64,000 nucleotides of DNA from Ignavibacteriota bacterium (GTDB lineage: Bacteria; Bacteroidota; Ignavibacteria; UBA10030; UBA6906). The translations under genes and the position numbers were made by a program. The notes under the pieces are model-generated. The model was not told where the DNA came from. It saw nothing but the letters and a program-made list of their open reading frames with translations, and did not search any database. How positions within the stretch are numbered: the stretch's first letter is position 1; each line of letters starts with the position of its first letter. This document shows positions 9,451-18,776 of this stretch, piece by piece. The DNA lies in NCBI GenBank assembly GCA_016707525.1, contig JADJHP010000002.1, positions 537,916 through 601,915 of the forward strand. Direction: 5' to 3'.

Positions 9451-10647
9451 ATGACAACGAAGACGATCGATGACATCGCCCTTGCGGGCAAGAAAGTACT
9501 CGTACGCGTGGACTTCAACGTGCCGATGACGCCGGACCTCAAGGTATCCGACGACAAGCGCATCGTCGAGTCGCTGCCCACGATCACAAAACTCCTTTCC
9601 TCCGGCGCCGCGGTGATCCTCATGAGCCATCTTGGCCGCCCGAAAGGGAAGCCGACCCCGGAATTCTCGCTGAAGCCGGTGGCCCAGCACCTCGCGACAC
9701 TGCTCAAGACCGATGTGAAGTTCGCCGAAGATTGCGTCGGCCGGCCTGCGCGCGCTGCGGTCGATGCGCTCCAGCCCGGACAGGTGCTTCTCCTGGAGAA
9801 CCTCCGCTTCCATGCCGAAGAAGAGAAGAACGTGGAAGCATTCGCAAAGGAACTCGCGTCGCTTGGCGATGTGTACGTGAACGATGCCTTCGGCACCGCC
9901 CATCGTGCGCATGCCTCGACCGAAGGCATCACGCATTTCCTCACGCCGTCGGTCGCCGGCTACCTGATGCAGAAGGAGATCGAATACCTCGGCCGTGCTG
10001 TGGCCGACCCCGCCCGCCCGTACATGGCGATCCTCGGCGGCGCGAAGATCTCCGGCAAGATCGATGTGATCCAGAACCTCATGCCGAAGGTCGATGCCCT
10101 GGTGATCGGCGGCGGCATGGCGTTCACCTTCTTCGCCGCACAGGGCCTCGAGGTGGGCGATTCGCTCGTCGAGCAGGAGAAGCTCGGCCTCGCCAAAGAG
10201 ATCCTGGAGACCGCGAAGAGCAAGAACAAGCGGCTCATCCTGCCGGTGGATTGCGTGATCGCCGACAAGTTCGACAATGACGCAAAGCGGCGCATCGTGC
10301 CCGTGCACCAGATCCCCGCCGGCTGGCGCGGCCTGGATATCGGCCCCGAGACCGTGAAGGTCATCAGCATGGAACTCCGCCGCGCCAAGACGATCGTGTG
10401 GAACGGTCCGATGGGCGTGTTCGAAATGCCGAACTTCGCGAACGGTACGCTGGAGATCGCGAAGCTTCTTGCCGAGGTCACGAAGAACGGTGCCGTGACG
10501 ATCGTTGGTGGCGGCGACTCCGCGGCCGCGATCGCGCAGGCAGGCTTCGAAACGGCTGTCTCCCATGTGTCCACCGGCGGCGGTGCCTCCCTCGAGTTCC
10601 TCGAAGGGAAGAATCTCCCCGGGCTGGCCGCACTCGATACGAAGTGA
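9451..10647 (+). CDS. pgk: Phosphoglycerate kinase
   Basis: 398 residues, usual length. It transfers the acyl phosphate of 1,3-bisphosphoglycerate to ADP. Visible motifs are VRVDFNVPM at the N-terminus, SHLGRPKG in the substrate-binding region, GGAKISGKI, GGGMAFTFF, WNGPMGVFE in the nucleotide site and VGGGDSAAA near the end. It sits 84 bases after gapA but behind a terminator. AAGGA lies about ten bases before the ATG. I see no clear separate promoter in the short gap, so expression may depend on readthrough. Confidence 0.98.
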   Translation: MTTKTIDDIALAGKKVLVRVDFNVPMTPDLKVSDDKRIVESLPTITKLLSSGAAVILMSHLGRPKGKPTPEFSLKPVAQHLATLLKTDVKFAEDCVGRPARAAVDALQPGQVLLLENLRFHAEEEKNVEAFAKELASLGDVYVNDAFGTAHRAHASTEGITHFLTPSVAGYLMQKEIEYLGRAVADPARPYMAILGGAKISGKIDVIQNLMPKVDALVIGGGMAFTFFAAQGLEVGDSLVEQEKLGLAKEILETAKSKNKRLILPVDCVIADKFDNDAKRRIVPVHQIPAGWRGLDIGPETVKVISMELRRAKTIVWNGPMGVFEMPNFANGTLEIAKLLAEVTKNGAVTIVGGGDSAAAIAQAGFETAVSHVSTGGGASLEFLEGKNLPGLAALDTK

Positions 10648-10698
10648 ACCATTCACGCTGTCGTGGTGTTGACACCGTAGCAAAGGAGGAGTAGAACG

Positions 10699-11634
10699 AT
10701 GTCGTCGTACGGATCCATGCGGTCCGGTTCCTATTACCGCCCCGCGTTCTTCGGGGGATTCAGCATGTTCCCGCCGGTGATCAAAGCACTGATCATCAGC
10801 AACGCCGTCATTCTGCTCCTCCTGAAGTATTTTCTCGCCCCCCTGACCATCGGGGGGCACTATGTCTTCCAGGACCTCACCAACCTGCTTGCCCTGCATG
10901 GCCTGGGGTCACCGTCCTTCTGGCCCTGGCAGTTCGTGACGTACATGTTCCTCCACGCGGACTTCCTGCATCTGCTGTTCAACATGCTGGCGCTGTGGAT
11001 GTTCGGCATGGAGATGGAGAACGCCTGGGGGTCGAAGAAATTCCTCATCTTTTATATGGTGTGCGGTATCGGTGCGGGGGTCGTGGACTTCCTCATGGCA
11101 CCGCTCATCGGTCATCTGGGCGGGACCGTCGGGGCATCGGGCGCGGTGTTCGGGGTGATGATCGCCTTCGCGATGTTGTTCCCGGACCGGCCCATCTATG
11201 TGTATTTCCTGTTCCCTGTCCGTGCGAAATACCTCGTGGCATTCTGGATCGGCGCCGAGGTACTGAACGGTGTTCTCGGGACCGAGAACGGGGTGGCACA
11301 CTTCGCACATCTCGGCGGCGCGCTCGTTGGCTTCCTGTATATGGCCGTCGACCTCGGCATGATCCCGCTGCGTGAGTGGACCATCGGTTTCAAGGGCGAA
11401 GAATCCTTGCCGTTCTCCGGCAGCGCACGCGTCCGGAAATCCGGCGGCGAAGAGGTGCGCGATGCGAAATTCTACGACATCTCCACCGGCAAACCGATGG
11501 GGCCGAAGAATAAGGATGAGGTCAACCAGGAGGTGATCGATGCCATCCTGGATAAGATCAGTACCGGCGGCTATCAGAGCCTGTCCGAAGATGAGAAACG
11601 GATCCTGAACGAAGCAAGCAGACGGATGCATTGA
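10699..11634 (+). CDS. Rhomboid-family intramembrane serine protease
   Basis: 311 residues with about six membrane helices. The catalytic dyad is visible: Ser147 in GASGAVFG and His204 in HFAHLGG. The HxxxN-type segment HLLFNMLALW is also typical. After the membrane domain comes a charged cytosolic tail ending in a short helical motif (SLSEDEKRILNEASRRM) that recurs at the C-terminus of many bacterial rhomboids. Rhomboids cut single-pass membrane proteins within the bilayer; the substrate is unknown. AAAGGAGGAG lies seven bases before the ATG. The stop overlaps the start region of ispG. Confidence 0.93.
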   Translation: MSSYGSMRSGSYYRPAFFGGFSMFPPVIKALIISNAVILLLLKYFLAPLTIGGHYVFQDLTNLLALHGLGSPSFWPWQFVTYMFLHADFLHLLFNMLALWMFGMEMENAWGSKKFLIFYMVCGIGAGVVDFLMAPLIGHLGGTVGASGAVFGVMIAFAMLFPDRPIYVYFLFPVRAKYLVAFWIGAEVLNGVLGTENGVAHFAHLGGALVGFLYMAVDLGMIPLREWTIGFKGEESLPFSGSARVRKSGGEEVRDAKFYDISTGKPMGPKNKDEVNQEVIDAILDKISTGGYQSLSEDEKRILNEASRRMH

Positions 11635-11639
11635 GCGGA

Positions 11640-12773
11640 ATGGAGCGTATGGAGATCCCTATCACGAACCTGGCGGAGACCACGCCGGGATCCGGTGAAC
11701 CGAAATTCAGCGCGCTGCGGCGTGCGACACGCCGCGTGCTCGTGGGCGGCATCGCCATCGGCGGTGGCGCACCGCTGTCGGTGCAGACCATGACCAAGAC
11801 CAAGACCGCCGATGTGGCGGGAACGGTCGCACAGATCGTGGGAGCGGCCGAGGCCGGCTGCGATATCGTCCGCGTGACGGTGAATGAGAAGGAAGCCGCC
11901 GAAGCCATGGCGGCCATCGTCACGCAGTCGCCCATCCCTGTCGTCGCCGACATTCATTTCAATCATATCTTCGCCCTGAAGGCGATCGAGGCCGGCGTCG
12001 CCAAGGTGCGCATCAATCCCGGCAACATCGGGAGCAAGGACCGCATCCGCGAGGTGCTCACGGCCGCGAAAGACCGCGGCATTCCGATCCGCATCGGCGT
12101 CAATTCCGGTTCGCTGGAAGAGGACATCCTTACCAAGCACGGCTATCCGACCGCCGAAGCGCTCTTCGAGAGCGCGATGCGCCACGTCGGCATCTGCGAT
12201 GAATTCGGCTTCCGCGACGTCGTGATCTCGGTGAAGTCCACCGACGTGCGCCTGATGATCGAGGCGTATCGCCTTGTGGCCCGGCGTACCGACATCCCCC
12301 TGCACCTCGGTGTCACCGAGGCCGGTACGACGAAGATCGGCACGATCAAGTCGGCCGTGGGCATCGGCACGCTCCTCGCGGAAGGCATCGGCGATACCAT
12401 CCGGGTGTCCCTCACCGACGAGCCCGTGAAGGAAGTGGAGGTCGGCAAGGAGATCCTGCGTACCCTCGGCCTTGCCACACGCAACGTGGAACTCATCGCC
12501 TGCCCGACCTGCGGGCGGCTGGAAGTGGACCTGTTCGGCATCATGGCAGAGCTGGAGAAGCGTCTGGAGGGAGTGAAGAAGCCGGTGAAGATCGCCGTCC
12601 TGGGTTGCGTCGTCAACGGCCCCGGCGAAGCGAGCGAGGCCGACATCGGCATCGCTGCAGGCAAAGGTGTCGGCATCCTGTACCGCAAGGGCGAGGTCAT
12701 CCGCAAGGTGAAGGAATCCGAGATCGTTGACGTGATCGTTGAAGAGGTCGCCAAGTTCACCCCAGCTGTGTAG
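11640..12773 (+). CDS. ispG: 4-hydroxy-3-methylbut-2-enyl diphosphate synthase
   Basis: About 377 residues from the ATG at 11640; a TTG at 11631 and an ATG at 11649 are alternatives. It is the [4Fe-4S] enzyme of the MEP isoprenoid pathway converting methylerythritol cyclodiphosphate to HMBPP. The three cluster-binding cysteines are present in ACPTCGRLE and GCVVNGPGEA. This is the compact two-domain form, without the central insertion of the long form that I recall from many Bacteroidetes, Chlorobi, Chlamydiae and plants. ispD of the same pathway lies at 37401. Confidence 0.96.
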   Translation: MERMEIPITNLAETTPGSGEPKFSALRRATRRVLVGGIAIGGGAPLSVQTMTKTKTADVAGTVAQIVGAAEAGCDIVRVTVNEKEAAEAMAAIVTQSPIPVVADIHFNHIFALKAIEAGVAKVRINPGNIGSKDRIREVLTAAKDRGIPIRIGVNSGSLEEDILTKHGYPTAEALFESAMRHVGICDEFGFRDVVISVKSTDVRLMIEAYRLVARRTDIPLHLGVTEAGTTKIGTIKSAVGIGTLLAEGIGDTIRVSLTDEPVKEVEVGKEILRTLGLATRNVELIACPTCGRLEVDLFGIMAELEKRLEGVKKPVKIAVLGCVVNGPGEASEADIGIAAGKGVGILYRKGEVIRKVKESEIVDVIVEEVAKFTPAV

Positions 12774-12792
12774 TCTTCCACCTCCGGACCAC

Positions 12793-13575
12793 ATGAATAT
12801 TCTGTTTATCGGTGATATCGTCGGGACCCCCGGCCTCGAGATCGCGGAGACCCTTGTCCCCGGCCTCATCAAGAAGCATGATGTCGATCTCGTGATCGTC
12901 AATGGCGAGAACGTCACCGAAGGCAAAGGCATCGCCGAAGAACATGCGAAACGCATCTTCGCTCTCGGCGCGCATGTGATCACGACGGGCAATCACGTGT
13001 GGGACCGCTGGGACAGCCGGAAGGTGCTGGGTTCCGACCGCCGCATCCTGCGTCCGTTGAACTATCCGCGCGACAATGGCGGGAATGGATTCATCGTCGT
13101 GGACCTCGGCGAAAAGGGAAAGGCCGGGGTGCTGAATGTCCAGGGCCGCGTGTATATGCAGGCCATCGACGATCCGTTCCGCTCCGCCGAATGGGCGGTG
13201 AGCAAGATCCAGGAAGAGACGAAGATCGTGTTCGTGGATTTCCATGCGGATGCGACGGCGGAAAAGATGGCGATGGGGTGGTTCCTGGACGGCAAGATCA
13301 CGGCGCTCGCAGGGACGCACACGCACACGCCGACGGGCGATTGCAGGATCCTCCCCCGCGGCAGCGCGTTCATCACGGATGTCGGCATGACCGGCCCGTA
13401 CGATTCCGTGTTGGGGATGAAGAAGGAAGCGGCGCTGAAGCGCCTCGTGCTGGGGACCCCGCACAAGTATGAGGTGGCGAGCAACGATGTCCGCCTCTGT
13501 GGCCTGCTCGTGAAGGCCGACCCCGCCACCGGCAAGGCTCTCTCCGCAGAACACATCATCTTCCCAGCTTTCTGA
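12793..13575 (+). CDS. YmdB-like metallophosphoesterase (TIGR00282 family)
   Basis: 260 residues from the ATG at 12793; upstream in-frame codons precede the conserved N-terminus MNILFIGDIVGTPG. Metal-binding motifs of the calcineurin-like phosphoesterase fold are visible: GDIVG, NGENVTEG, GNHVWD, DFHADATAEK and GTHTHTPTGD. Bacillus YmdB is a 2',3'-cyclic nucleotide phosphodiesterase affecting development, but the role of most homologs is open. It is 20 bases after ispG and six before folD, consistent with one operon. Confidence 0.9.
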   Translation: MNILFIGDIVGTPGLEIAETLVPGLIKKHDVDLVIVNGENVTEGKGIAEEHAKRIFALGAHVITTGNHVWDRWDSRKVLGSDRRILRPLNYPRDNGGNGFIVVDLGEKGKAGVLNVQGRVYMQAIDDPFRSAEWAVSKIQEETKIVFVDFHADATAEKMAMGWFLDGKITALAGTHTHTPTGDCRILPRGSAFITDVGMTGPYDSVLGMKKEAALKRLVLGTPHKYEVASNDVRLCGLLVKADPATGKALSAEHIIFPAF

Positions 13576-13581
13576 GGACCC

Positions 13582-14466
13582 ATGGCAGCGCAGCGCATCG
13601 AGGGGAAACCCGTCGCCGAACAGATCAAGAATGAGGTCCGCGAAGGCGTTGCGCAGCTGATCAGGGAGAAGGGCGTCCGCCCCGGACTCGGCGTCATCCT
13701 TGTTGGCGAAGATCCCGCTTCTCAGACCTATGTGAACTCCAAGGGCAAGGCCTGTGCGGACCTCGGGATGCACTCCGAGACGATCCGGATGCCGGCCGAC
13801 GCCACCGAGGCAGCCGTCCTCGCACAGGTCCACGCCTGGAATGCCGATCCCCTCATGCACGGCATCCTTGTCCAGATGCCCCTCCCGAAACATATCCATG
13901 AGCAGCGCGTGATCGAAGCCATCGACCCGCGCAAGGATGTGGACGGGTTCCATCCCGTCAATGTGGGCAGGCTGGTCATCGGCATGGAATGCCTCCGCCC
14001 CTGTACCCCCGCCGGCATCCAGGAACTGCTCGTCCGCAGCGGCAACGATCCGGGCGGCAAGCACGTTGTCGTCGTCGGGCGCAGTAACATCGTCGGCAAG
14101 CCCATTGCCAACATCCTGCTGCAGAAGGCGAAGGGGGCCAATGCGGTCGTCACCATCGCCCATACCGGCATGAAGGATATCAGGCCCTTCATCAAACAGG
14201 CGGATATCCTCATCGCCGCCGTCGGCCGGCCGGAGAGCATCACCGGTGCAATGCTCAAACCGGGCTGTGTCGTCATCGACGTCGGCATCAACCGCATCAA
14301 CGACCCTTCGCTTCCCAAAGGGTACCGCAACGTCGGGGATGTGCATTTTGCATCGGCTGCGGAGGTCGCTTCTGCCATTACCCCGGTCCCGGGGGGTGTC
14401 GGACTCATGACCATCGCGATGCTGATGCAGAACACCCTTCTGGCCGCCCGCCGGCTTTCTTGCTAA
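13582..14466 (+). CDS. folD: Bifunctional methylenetetrahydrofolate dehydrogenase/cyclohydrolase
   Basis: 294 residues. FolD interconverts methylene-, methenyl- and formyl-tetrahydrofolate and supplies one-carbon units. Conserved elements are the catalytic Tyr/Lys region TYVNSKGKACADLG, VQMPLPKHI, the NADP-binding GRSNIVGKP, and the C-terminal ITPVPGGVG(L)MT motif. The ATG follows the stop of the phosphoesterase gene by six bases. The next gene has its own promoter, so folD probably ends this operon. Confidence 0.97.
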   Translation: MAAQRIEGKPVAEQIKNEVREGVAQLIREKGVRPGLGVILVGEDPASQTYVNSKGKACADLGMHSETIRMPADATEAAVLAQVHAWNADPLMHGILVQMPLPKHIHEQRVIEAIDPRKDVDGFHPVNVGRLVIGMECLRPCTPAGIQELLVRSGNDPGGKHVVVVGRSNIVGKPIANILLQKAKGANAVVTIAHTGMKDIRPFIKQADILIAAVGRPESITGAMLKPGCVVIDVGINRINDPSLPKGYRNVGDVHFASAAEVASAITPVPGGVGLMTIAMLMQNTLLAARRLSC

Positions 14467-14490
14467 TCCTGCTCATTTTCCGTACCTTAG
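14460..14490 (+). promoter_or_regulatory. Predicted promoter of the P5C dehydrogenase gene
   Basis: TTGC at 14460-14463 (overlapping the end of folD), 19 bases, then TACCTTAG at 14483-14490. Same layout as the other promoters in the window. Confidence 0.55.
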
Positions 14491-14559
14491 AGCACTTTGA
14501 GCATTCTCTCCCGCTCGGGACCTGCGACCTGGCGTACCACCCAATTGTGTGAGGAACGT

Positions 14560-16119
14560 ATGGCGATTCCCAAGTTTTCCAACGAACCCGTCCTGGATTT
14601 CACCAAACCGGCCAACAAGAAGAAACAGCTCGATGCCCTGAAGAAGATCAAGTCGGGGCTCGGCCAGGAATTTCCCATTCTGATCGGCAGTGAGCACATC
14701 CGGCTGGATGAGAAATTCAAGTCGTTCAACCCTTCACGCCCGGCCGAAGTGGTCGGCGTCTTCCAGAAGGGGAATGCCACTCTTGCCAACAAGGCGATGG
14801 ACGTTGCGCTCGCCGCGTTCGAGCAGTGGAAGACCGTTGCACCGGCAAAGCGTGCGGCCGTCCTCTTCAAGGCGGCGGCCATCATGAAGAAGAAGCGGTT
14901 CGACCTCAACGCGATCATGATCCTCGAGGTCGGCAAGACCTGGCCTGAGGCCGATGCGGATACGGCCGAGGCCATCGACTTCCTCGAGTACTACGGCCGC
15001 GAGATGCTGCGGTACGGCGAAGAACATCCGGTCGTGAAGAATCCCGGCGAAAAGGGGAAACTGGTGTACGTCCCCCTCGGGGTCGGCGTCGTTATCCCGC
15101 CGTGGAACTTCCCCCTCGCGATCCTCGCCGGCATGTCCTCCGCGGCGATCGTCGCAGGCAATACGGTCGTGCTCAAGCCGTCCAGCGATTCTCCGCGCAT
15201 CGGTTGGGCATTCGTCGAGATCATGCAGGAAGCCGGGGTTCCCCCGGGCGTGCTGAACTTCGTCTCCGGCCCCGGCGGGGCCGTGGGCGATACACTGGTG
15301 CTGCATCCGAAGACCCGCTTCATCTCGTTCACCGGATCCAAAGAGGTCGGCATCCATATCAACGAGGTCGCTGCGAAGGTACAGCCCGGACAGGTCTGGC
15401 TGAAGCGCGTCGTGGCGGAGATGGGTGGTAAGGACAGCATCGTTGTGGACGAGACGGCGGATCTCGATGCGGCGGTCGCCGGCACGGTGGCATCGGCCTT
15501 CGGGTTCCAGGGGCAGAAGTGTTCCGCATGCTCGCGCGCGATCGTTGTCGGGAAGGTCTACGACCGTTTCGTGGAAGCGGTGGCGAAACGGACCGAGACG
15601 TTGTCCCTGGGCGATGCCGAGGACCCGCGCAACTCCATGGGCCCGGTCGTGAACGAAGGTTCGCAGGAGAGCATCCTGGGCTATATCCGGAAAGGCCTTG
15701 CGGAAGGCGGCCGCCTCGTCGCCGGCGGCATGAAGGTCGGCGACAGCGGGTATTTCATCCGTCCGACGGTCATCGCGGATGTCGATCCGAAGGCGACGAT
15801 CTCGCAGGAAGAGATCTTTGGTCCGGTGCTGGCGATCATCAAGGCGCGCGACTTCGATCACGCGATGGAGATCGCGAACAACACCGAGTTCGGCCTGACC
15901 GGCGCGCTGTACTCGAAGAATGCGAAGCGGCTGAAACGCGCCGAGTCGGAGTTCTTCGTCGGCAACCTGTATCTGAACCGGAAGTGCACCGGCGCGCTCG
16001 TCGGCGTGCATCCCTTCGGCGGTTTCAACATGAGCGGCACGGATTCGAAGGCGGGCGGACGGGATTACCTCCTGCTCTTCCTGCAGGGAAAATCGATCGC
16101 AACAAAGAACATTCACTAA
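14560..16119 (+). CDS. L-glutamate gamma-semialdehyde (P5C) dehydrogenase
   Basis: 519 residues from the ATG at 14560, preceded by GAGGAACGT. The frame is open farther upstream, but that part overlaps the promoter region. It is an aldehyde dehydrogenase of the RocA/PruA type, oxidising glutamate semialdehyde to glutamate in proline and arginine catabolism. Key features are PWNFPLAI, the NAD-binding GSKEVG, the general-base Glu in VAEMGGKDS and the catalytic Cys in GQKCSACSRAIV. There is no proline dehydrogenase domain, unlike bifunctional PutA, and no putA-like gene is nearby. Confidence 0.93.
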   Translation: MAIPKFSNEPVLDFTKPANKKKQLDALKKIKSGLGQEFPILIGSEHIRLDEKFKSFNPSRPAEVVGVFQKGNATLANKAMDVALAAFEQWKTVAPAKRAAVLFKAAAIMKKKRFDLNAIMILEVGKTWPEADADTAEAIDFLEYYGREMLRYGEEHPVVKNPGEKGKLVYVPLGVGVVIPPWNFPLAILAGMSSAAIVAGNTVVLKPSSDSPRIGWAFVEIMQEAGVPPGVLNFVSGPGGAVGDTLVLHPKTRFISFTGSKEVGIHINEVAAKVQPGQVWLKRVVAEMGGKDSIVVDETADLDAAVAGTVASAFGFQGQKCSACSRAIVVGKVYDRFVEAVAKRTETLSLGDAEDPRNSMGPVVNEGSQESILGYIRKGLAEGGRLVAGGMKVGDSGYFIRPTVIADVDPKATISQEEIFGPVLAIIKARDFDHAMEIANNTEFGLTGALYSKNAKRLKRAESEFFVGNLYLNRKCTGALVGVHPFGGFNMSGTDSKAGGRDYLLLFLQGKSIATKNIH

Positions 16120-16137
16120 GCGGACAGGATTGGCGCC

Positions 16138-17298
16138 ATGAAGGTCCACGAGTACCAGGCAAAGGACATCCTCAGGAAGTTCGATGTCGCGCTCCCCAAA
16201 GGCCAGGTGGCCTTCTCGGTGGATGAAGCGGTCCAGGCAGCACAGAACCTCGGCGGGTCGGTCTGGGTCGTGAAGGCCCAGATCCATGCCGGCGGGCGTG
16301 GCAAGGGCGGCGGCGTGAAGGTGGCCCGTTCGCTGGAGGAAGTGCGGACATACGCTTCGCAGATCCTCGGCATGCAACTCGTGACGCATCAGACCGGCCC
16401 CGAAGGACGCATCGTGAAACGCCTGCTCATCGAGCAGGGGATCTCGATCGCCCGCGAGCTCTATATCGGCATCACCCTGGACCGCGCGACCTCGCGCAAC
16501 ACGGTCATGGCCTCCACCGAAGGCGGCATGGAGATCGAGAAGGTCGCCGCCGAATCACCGGAGAAGATCCTGAAGGAATACGTGGACCGCGGCGCGGGGT
16601 TCCGTCCGTACCAGGCGCGTGCGCTGGCATTCGGGCTCGGCCTCACGGGCGATGCGTTCAAGAACGGCGTGAAGTTCCTCCAGGCGCTGTACAAGGCGTA
16701 CGAGGCGATGGACTGCTCGCTTGCCGAGATCAATCCGCTGGTGGTCACCACCGACGGCGTGGTGATGGCGCTCGATGCCAAGATGAACTTCGATGACAAC
16801 GCCCTCGACCGGCATCCCGAACTCGCCCCGCTGCGCGATATCGACGAAGAGGACCCGCTCGAGGTGGAGGCTTCGAAGGCGAACCTGAACTACATCAAGC
16901 TGGACGGCAACGTCGGCTGCATGGTGAACGGTGCAGGCCTGGCGATGGGGACCATGGACATCATCAAGCTTGCCGGCGGCGAACCGGCGAACTTCCTGGA
17001 TGTCGGCGGCGGCGCGAATGCGCAGACGGTGGAAGCCGGGTTCAAGATCATCCTGGCCGACAAGAACGTGCGCGCTGTGCTGATCAACATCTTTGGCGGC
17101 ATCGTGCGTTGCGATCGTGTCGCGACGGGCGTTGTCGAGGCCGCACGCAAAGTGAAAGTGGATATTCCCGTGGTGGTGCGTCTGGCCGGCACGAATGCCG
17201 AGCTGGCGGGGGAGATCCTCGCCGCGTCCGGGATGAATTTCCTCGTTGCCAGAAGTCTCAAAGACGCAGCGGAAAAAGTGACGGAAGCGATCGCCTGA
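16138..17298 (+). CDS. sucC: ADP-forming succinate-CoA ligase, beta subunit
   Basis: 386 residues. It forms the ATP-grasp half of succinyl-CoA synthetase in the TCA cycle. N-terminal MKVHEYQAKDILRKF and the CoA-ligase motifs GNVGCMVNGAGLAMGTMD and FGGIVRCD are intact. The partner alpha subunit (sucD) is not adjacent: the next gene is gatB, and the sucC stop overlaps the putative CTG start of gatB. Separation of sucC from sucD is known in several lineages, so I infer sucD lies elsewhere in the genome. Confidence 0.97.
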   Translation: MKVHEYQAKDILRKFDVALPKGQVAFSVDEAVQAAQNLGGSVWVVKAQIHAGGRGKGGGVKVARSLEEVRTYASQILGMQLVTHQTGPEGRIVKRLLIEQGISIARELYIGITLDRATSRNTVMASTEGGMEIEKVAAESPEKILKEYVDRGAGFRPYQARALAFGLGLTGDAFKNGVKFLQALYKAYEAMDCSLAEINPLVVTTDGVVMALDAKMNFDDNALDRHPELAPLRDIDEEDPLEVEASKANLNYIKLDGNVGCMVNGAGLAMGTMDIIKLAGGEPANFLDVGGGANAQTVEAGFKIILADKNVRAVLINIFGGIVRCDRVATGVVEAARKVKVDIPVVVRLAGTNAELAGEILAASGMNFLVARSLKDAAEKVTEAIA

Positions 17299-18773
17299 AC
17301 ACACCGTCTCCATACGAGGCGGTCATCGGGCTCGAGGTTCATGCCCAACTTCTGACCGCAACCAAGGCCTTCTGCAGCTGTTCGAACCGGTTCGGCGATG
17401 CGCCGAATTCGAACGTCTGTCCGGTATGCCTCGGCCTCCCCGGCACCCTTCCGGTGCTCAACCGGGATCTGGTGGAGTACATCATCCGGATGGGCCTTGC
17501 CACCGGTTGCCGCATCACGCCGCGTTCGATCCTCGCACGGAAGAACTACTTCTACCCGGACCTCCCCAAAGGGTACCAGATCTCGCAGTATGAAGAGCCG
17601 ATCTGTATCGATGGGAACCTGGAGATCGAGCTCGAAGGCGGCACGAAGACGAGTGTGCGGATCAAGCGCATCCATATGGAAGAGGATGCAGGCAAACTGA
17701 TCCACGATCAGGGGCCGCAGACGCTCGTGGACCTCAACCGGTGCGGGACGCCGCTCATCGAGATCGTCACCGAACCGGACCTCCGGTCGCCGCGCGAGGC
17801 ATATCACGCTCTCATTCTCATCCGTCAGTTGGTGACCTACCTTGGCATCTGCGACGGGAATATGGAGGAGGGGAGCCTGCGGTGCGATGCGAACGTCTCG
17901 ATCCGTCTGCGTGGCGAGACCGCGCTCGGGACGAAGACCGAAGTGAAGAACATGAACTCGTTCCGGAATGTGGAACGGGCGCTGGAGTTCGAGATCCAGC
18001 GACAGATCGATCTCGTGGGAACGGGCGGACGCGTGGTGCAGGAGACCCTGCTCTGGGACGCCGATGCCGGATGTGCCTACCCCATGCGCAGCAAGGAAGA
18101 GGCGCATGATTACCGGTATTTCCCCGATCCCGATCTGGTTCCGGTGCTTGTCGATGAAGCGTGGGAGAAGGCGGCCCGTGCCGCGTTGCCGGAATTGCCG
18201 GTGCCCCGGCGCGACCGCTACGAAAGCACCTTCGGCCTTCCGCGGTACGATGCCGATGTGCTGACGGCCGAACGGCCGGTCGCGGACTACTTCGAGCAGA
18301 CACTCACGGCATTGCAGGGGCTCCGCCCCGGTGACGGTGCAGCACTCGCGAAACCGGTGAGCAACTGGGTGATGACGGACGTCCTGCGCGTCGTGGCCGA
18401 ACAGAAGGTGGAAGTCGGTGCGTTCCCCATCGCTCCGGCACGCCTCGCCGGGATGATCGGGCTGATCCTGGACGGGACCATCAGCGGGAAGATCGCCAAG
18501 GATGTGTTCGAGGCGATGCTGACATCGACGGCAGAGGCGAAGGCGATCGTACAGGAGCGAGGGCTGGTGCAGGTATCCGACGGCGGTGCGATCACCGCTA
18601 TCGTCGAAGACGTGCTCGCCGCGAATGGGGCGCAGGTGCAGCAGTACCTCGGTGGGAATGAGAGAGTGTTCGGTTTCTTTGTTGGCGAGACCATGAAGCG
18701 GATGCAGGGCAAGGGGAACCCGAAAATGGTGAATGAGGTTCTGAAGGCGCAGCTCGCAGCGCGAAAGGGTTGA
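17295..18773 (+). CDS. gatB: Aspartyl/glutamyl-tRNA amidotransferase subunit B, CTG start
   Basis: 492 residues if started at CTG 17295. GatB is the kinase subunit of GatCAB, which converts Glu-tRNA(Gln) or Asp-tRNA(Asn) to the amidated form. Recognisable motifs are VIGLEVHAQL, CPVCLGLPGTLPV, KNYFYPDLPKGYQISQ and EEGSLRCDANVS, followed by the C-terminal YqeY-like tail domain. The conserved N-terminus begins about seven residues after the CTG, and no ATG, GTG or TTG lies in frame between a TTG at 17109, deep inside sucC, and the conserved part. GGAAG at 17283-17287 is seven bases before the CTG. The CTGA overlap with the sucC stop suggests translational coupling. gatA and gatC are not adjacent. 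Confidence 0.93.
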   Translation: MNTPSPYEAVIGLEVHAQLLTATKAFCSCSNRFGDAPNSNVCPVCLGLPGTLPVLNRDLVEYIIRMGLATGCRITPRSILARKNYFYPDLPKGYQISQYEEPICIDGNLEIELEGGTKTSVRIKRIHMEEDAGKLIHDQGPQTLVDLNRCGTPLIEIVTEPDLRSPREAYHALILIRQLVTYLGICDGNMEEGSLRCDANVSIRLRGETALGTKTEVKNMNSFRNVERALEFEIQRQIDLVGTGGRVVQETLLWDADAGCAYPMRSKEEAHDYRYFPDPDLVPVLVDEAWEKAARAALPELPVPRRDRYESTFGLPRYDADVLTAERPVADYFEQTLTALQGLRPGDGAALAKPVSNWVMTDVLRVVAEQKVEVGAFPIAPARLAGMIGLILDGTISGKIAKDVFEAMLTSTAEAKAIVQERGLVQVSDGGAITAIVEDVLAANGAQVQQYLGGNERVFGFFVGETMKRMQGKGNPKMVNEVLKAQLAARKG

Positions 18774-18776
18774 CCG

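Noticed and set aside
8368..10899. Open frame of 843 codons on the - strand opposite gapA, pgk and the rhomboid gene
   Set aside because: Antisense shadow of GC-rich coding sequence; no recognisable domains, His/Arg/Asp-heavy composition, and the + strand genes are certain. The same applies to long antisense frames at 16890-19139, 31822-34299 and 35513-37573.
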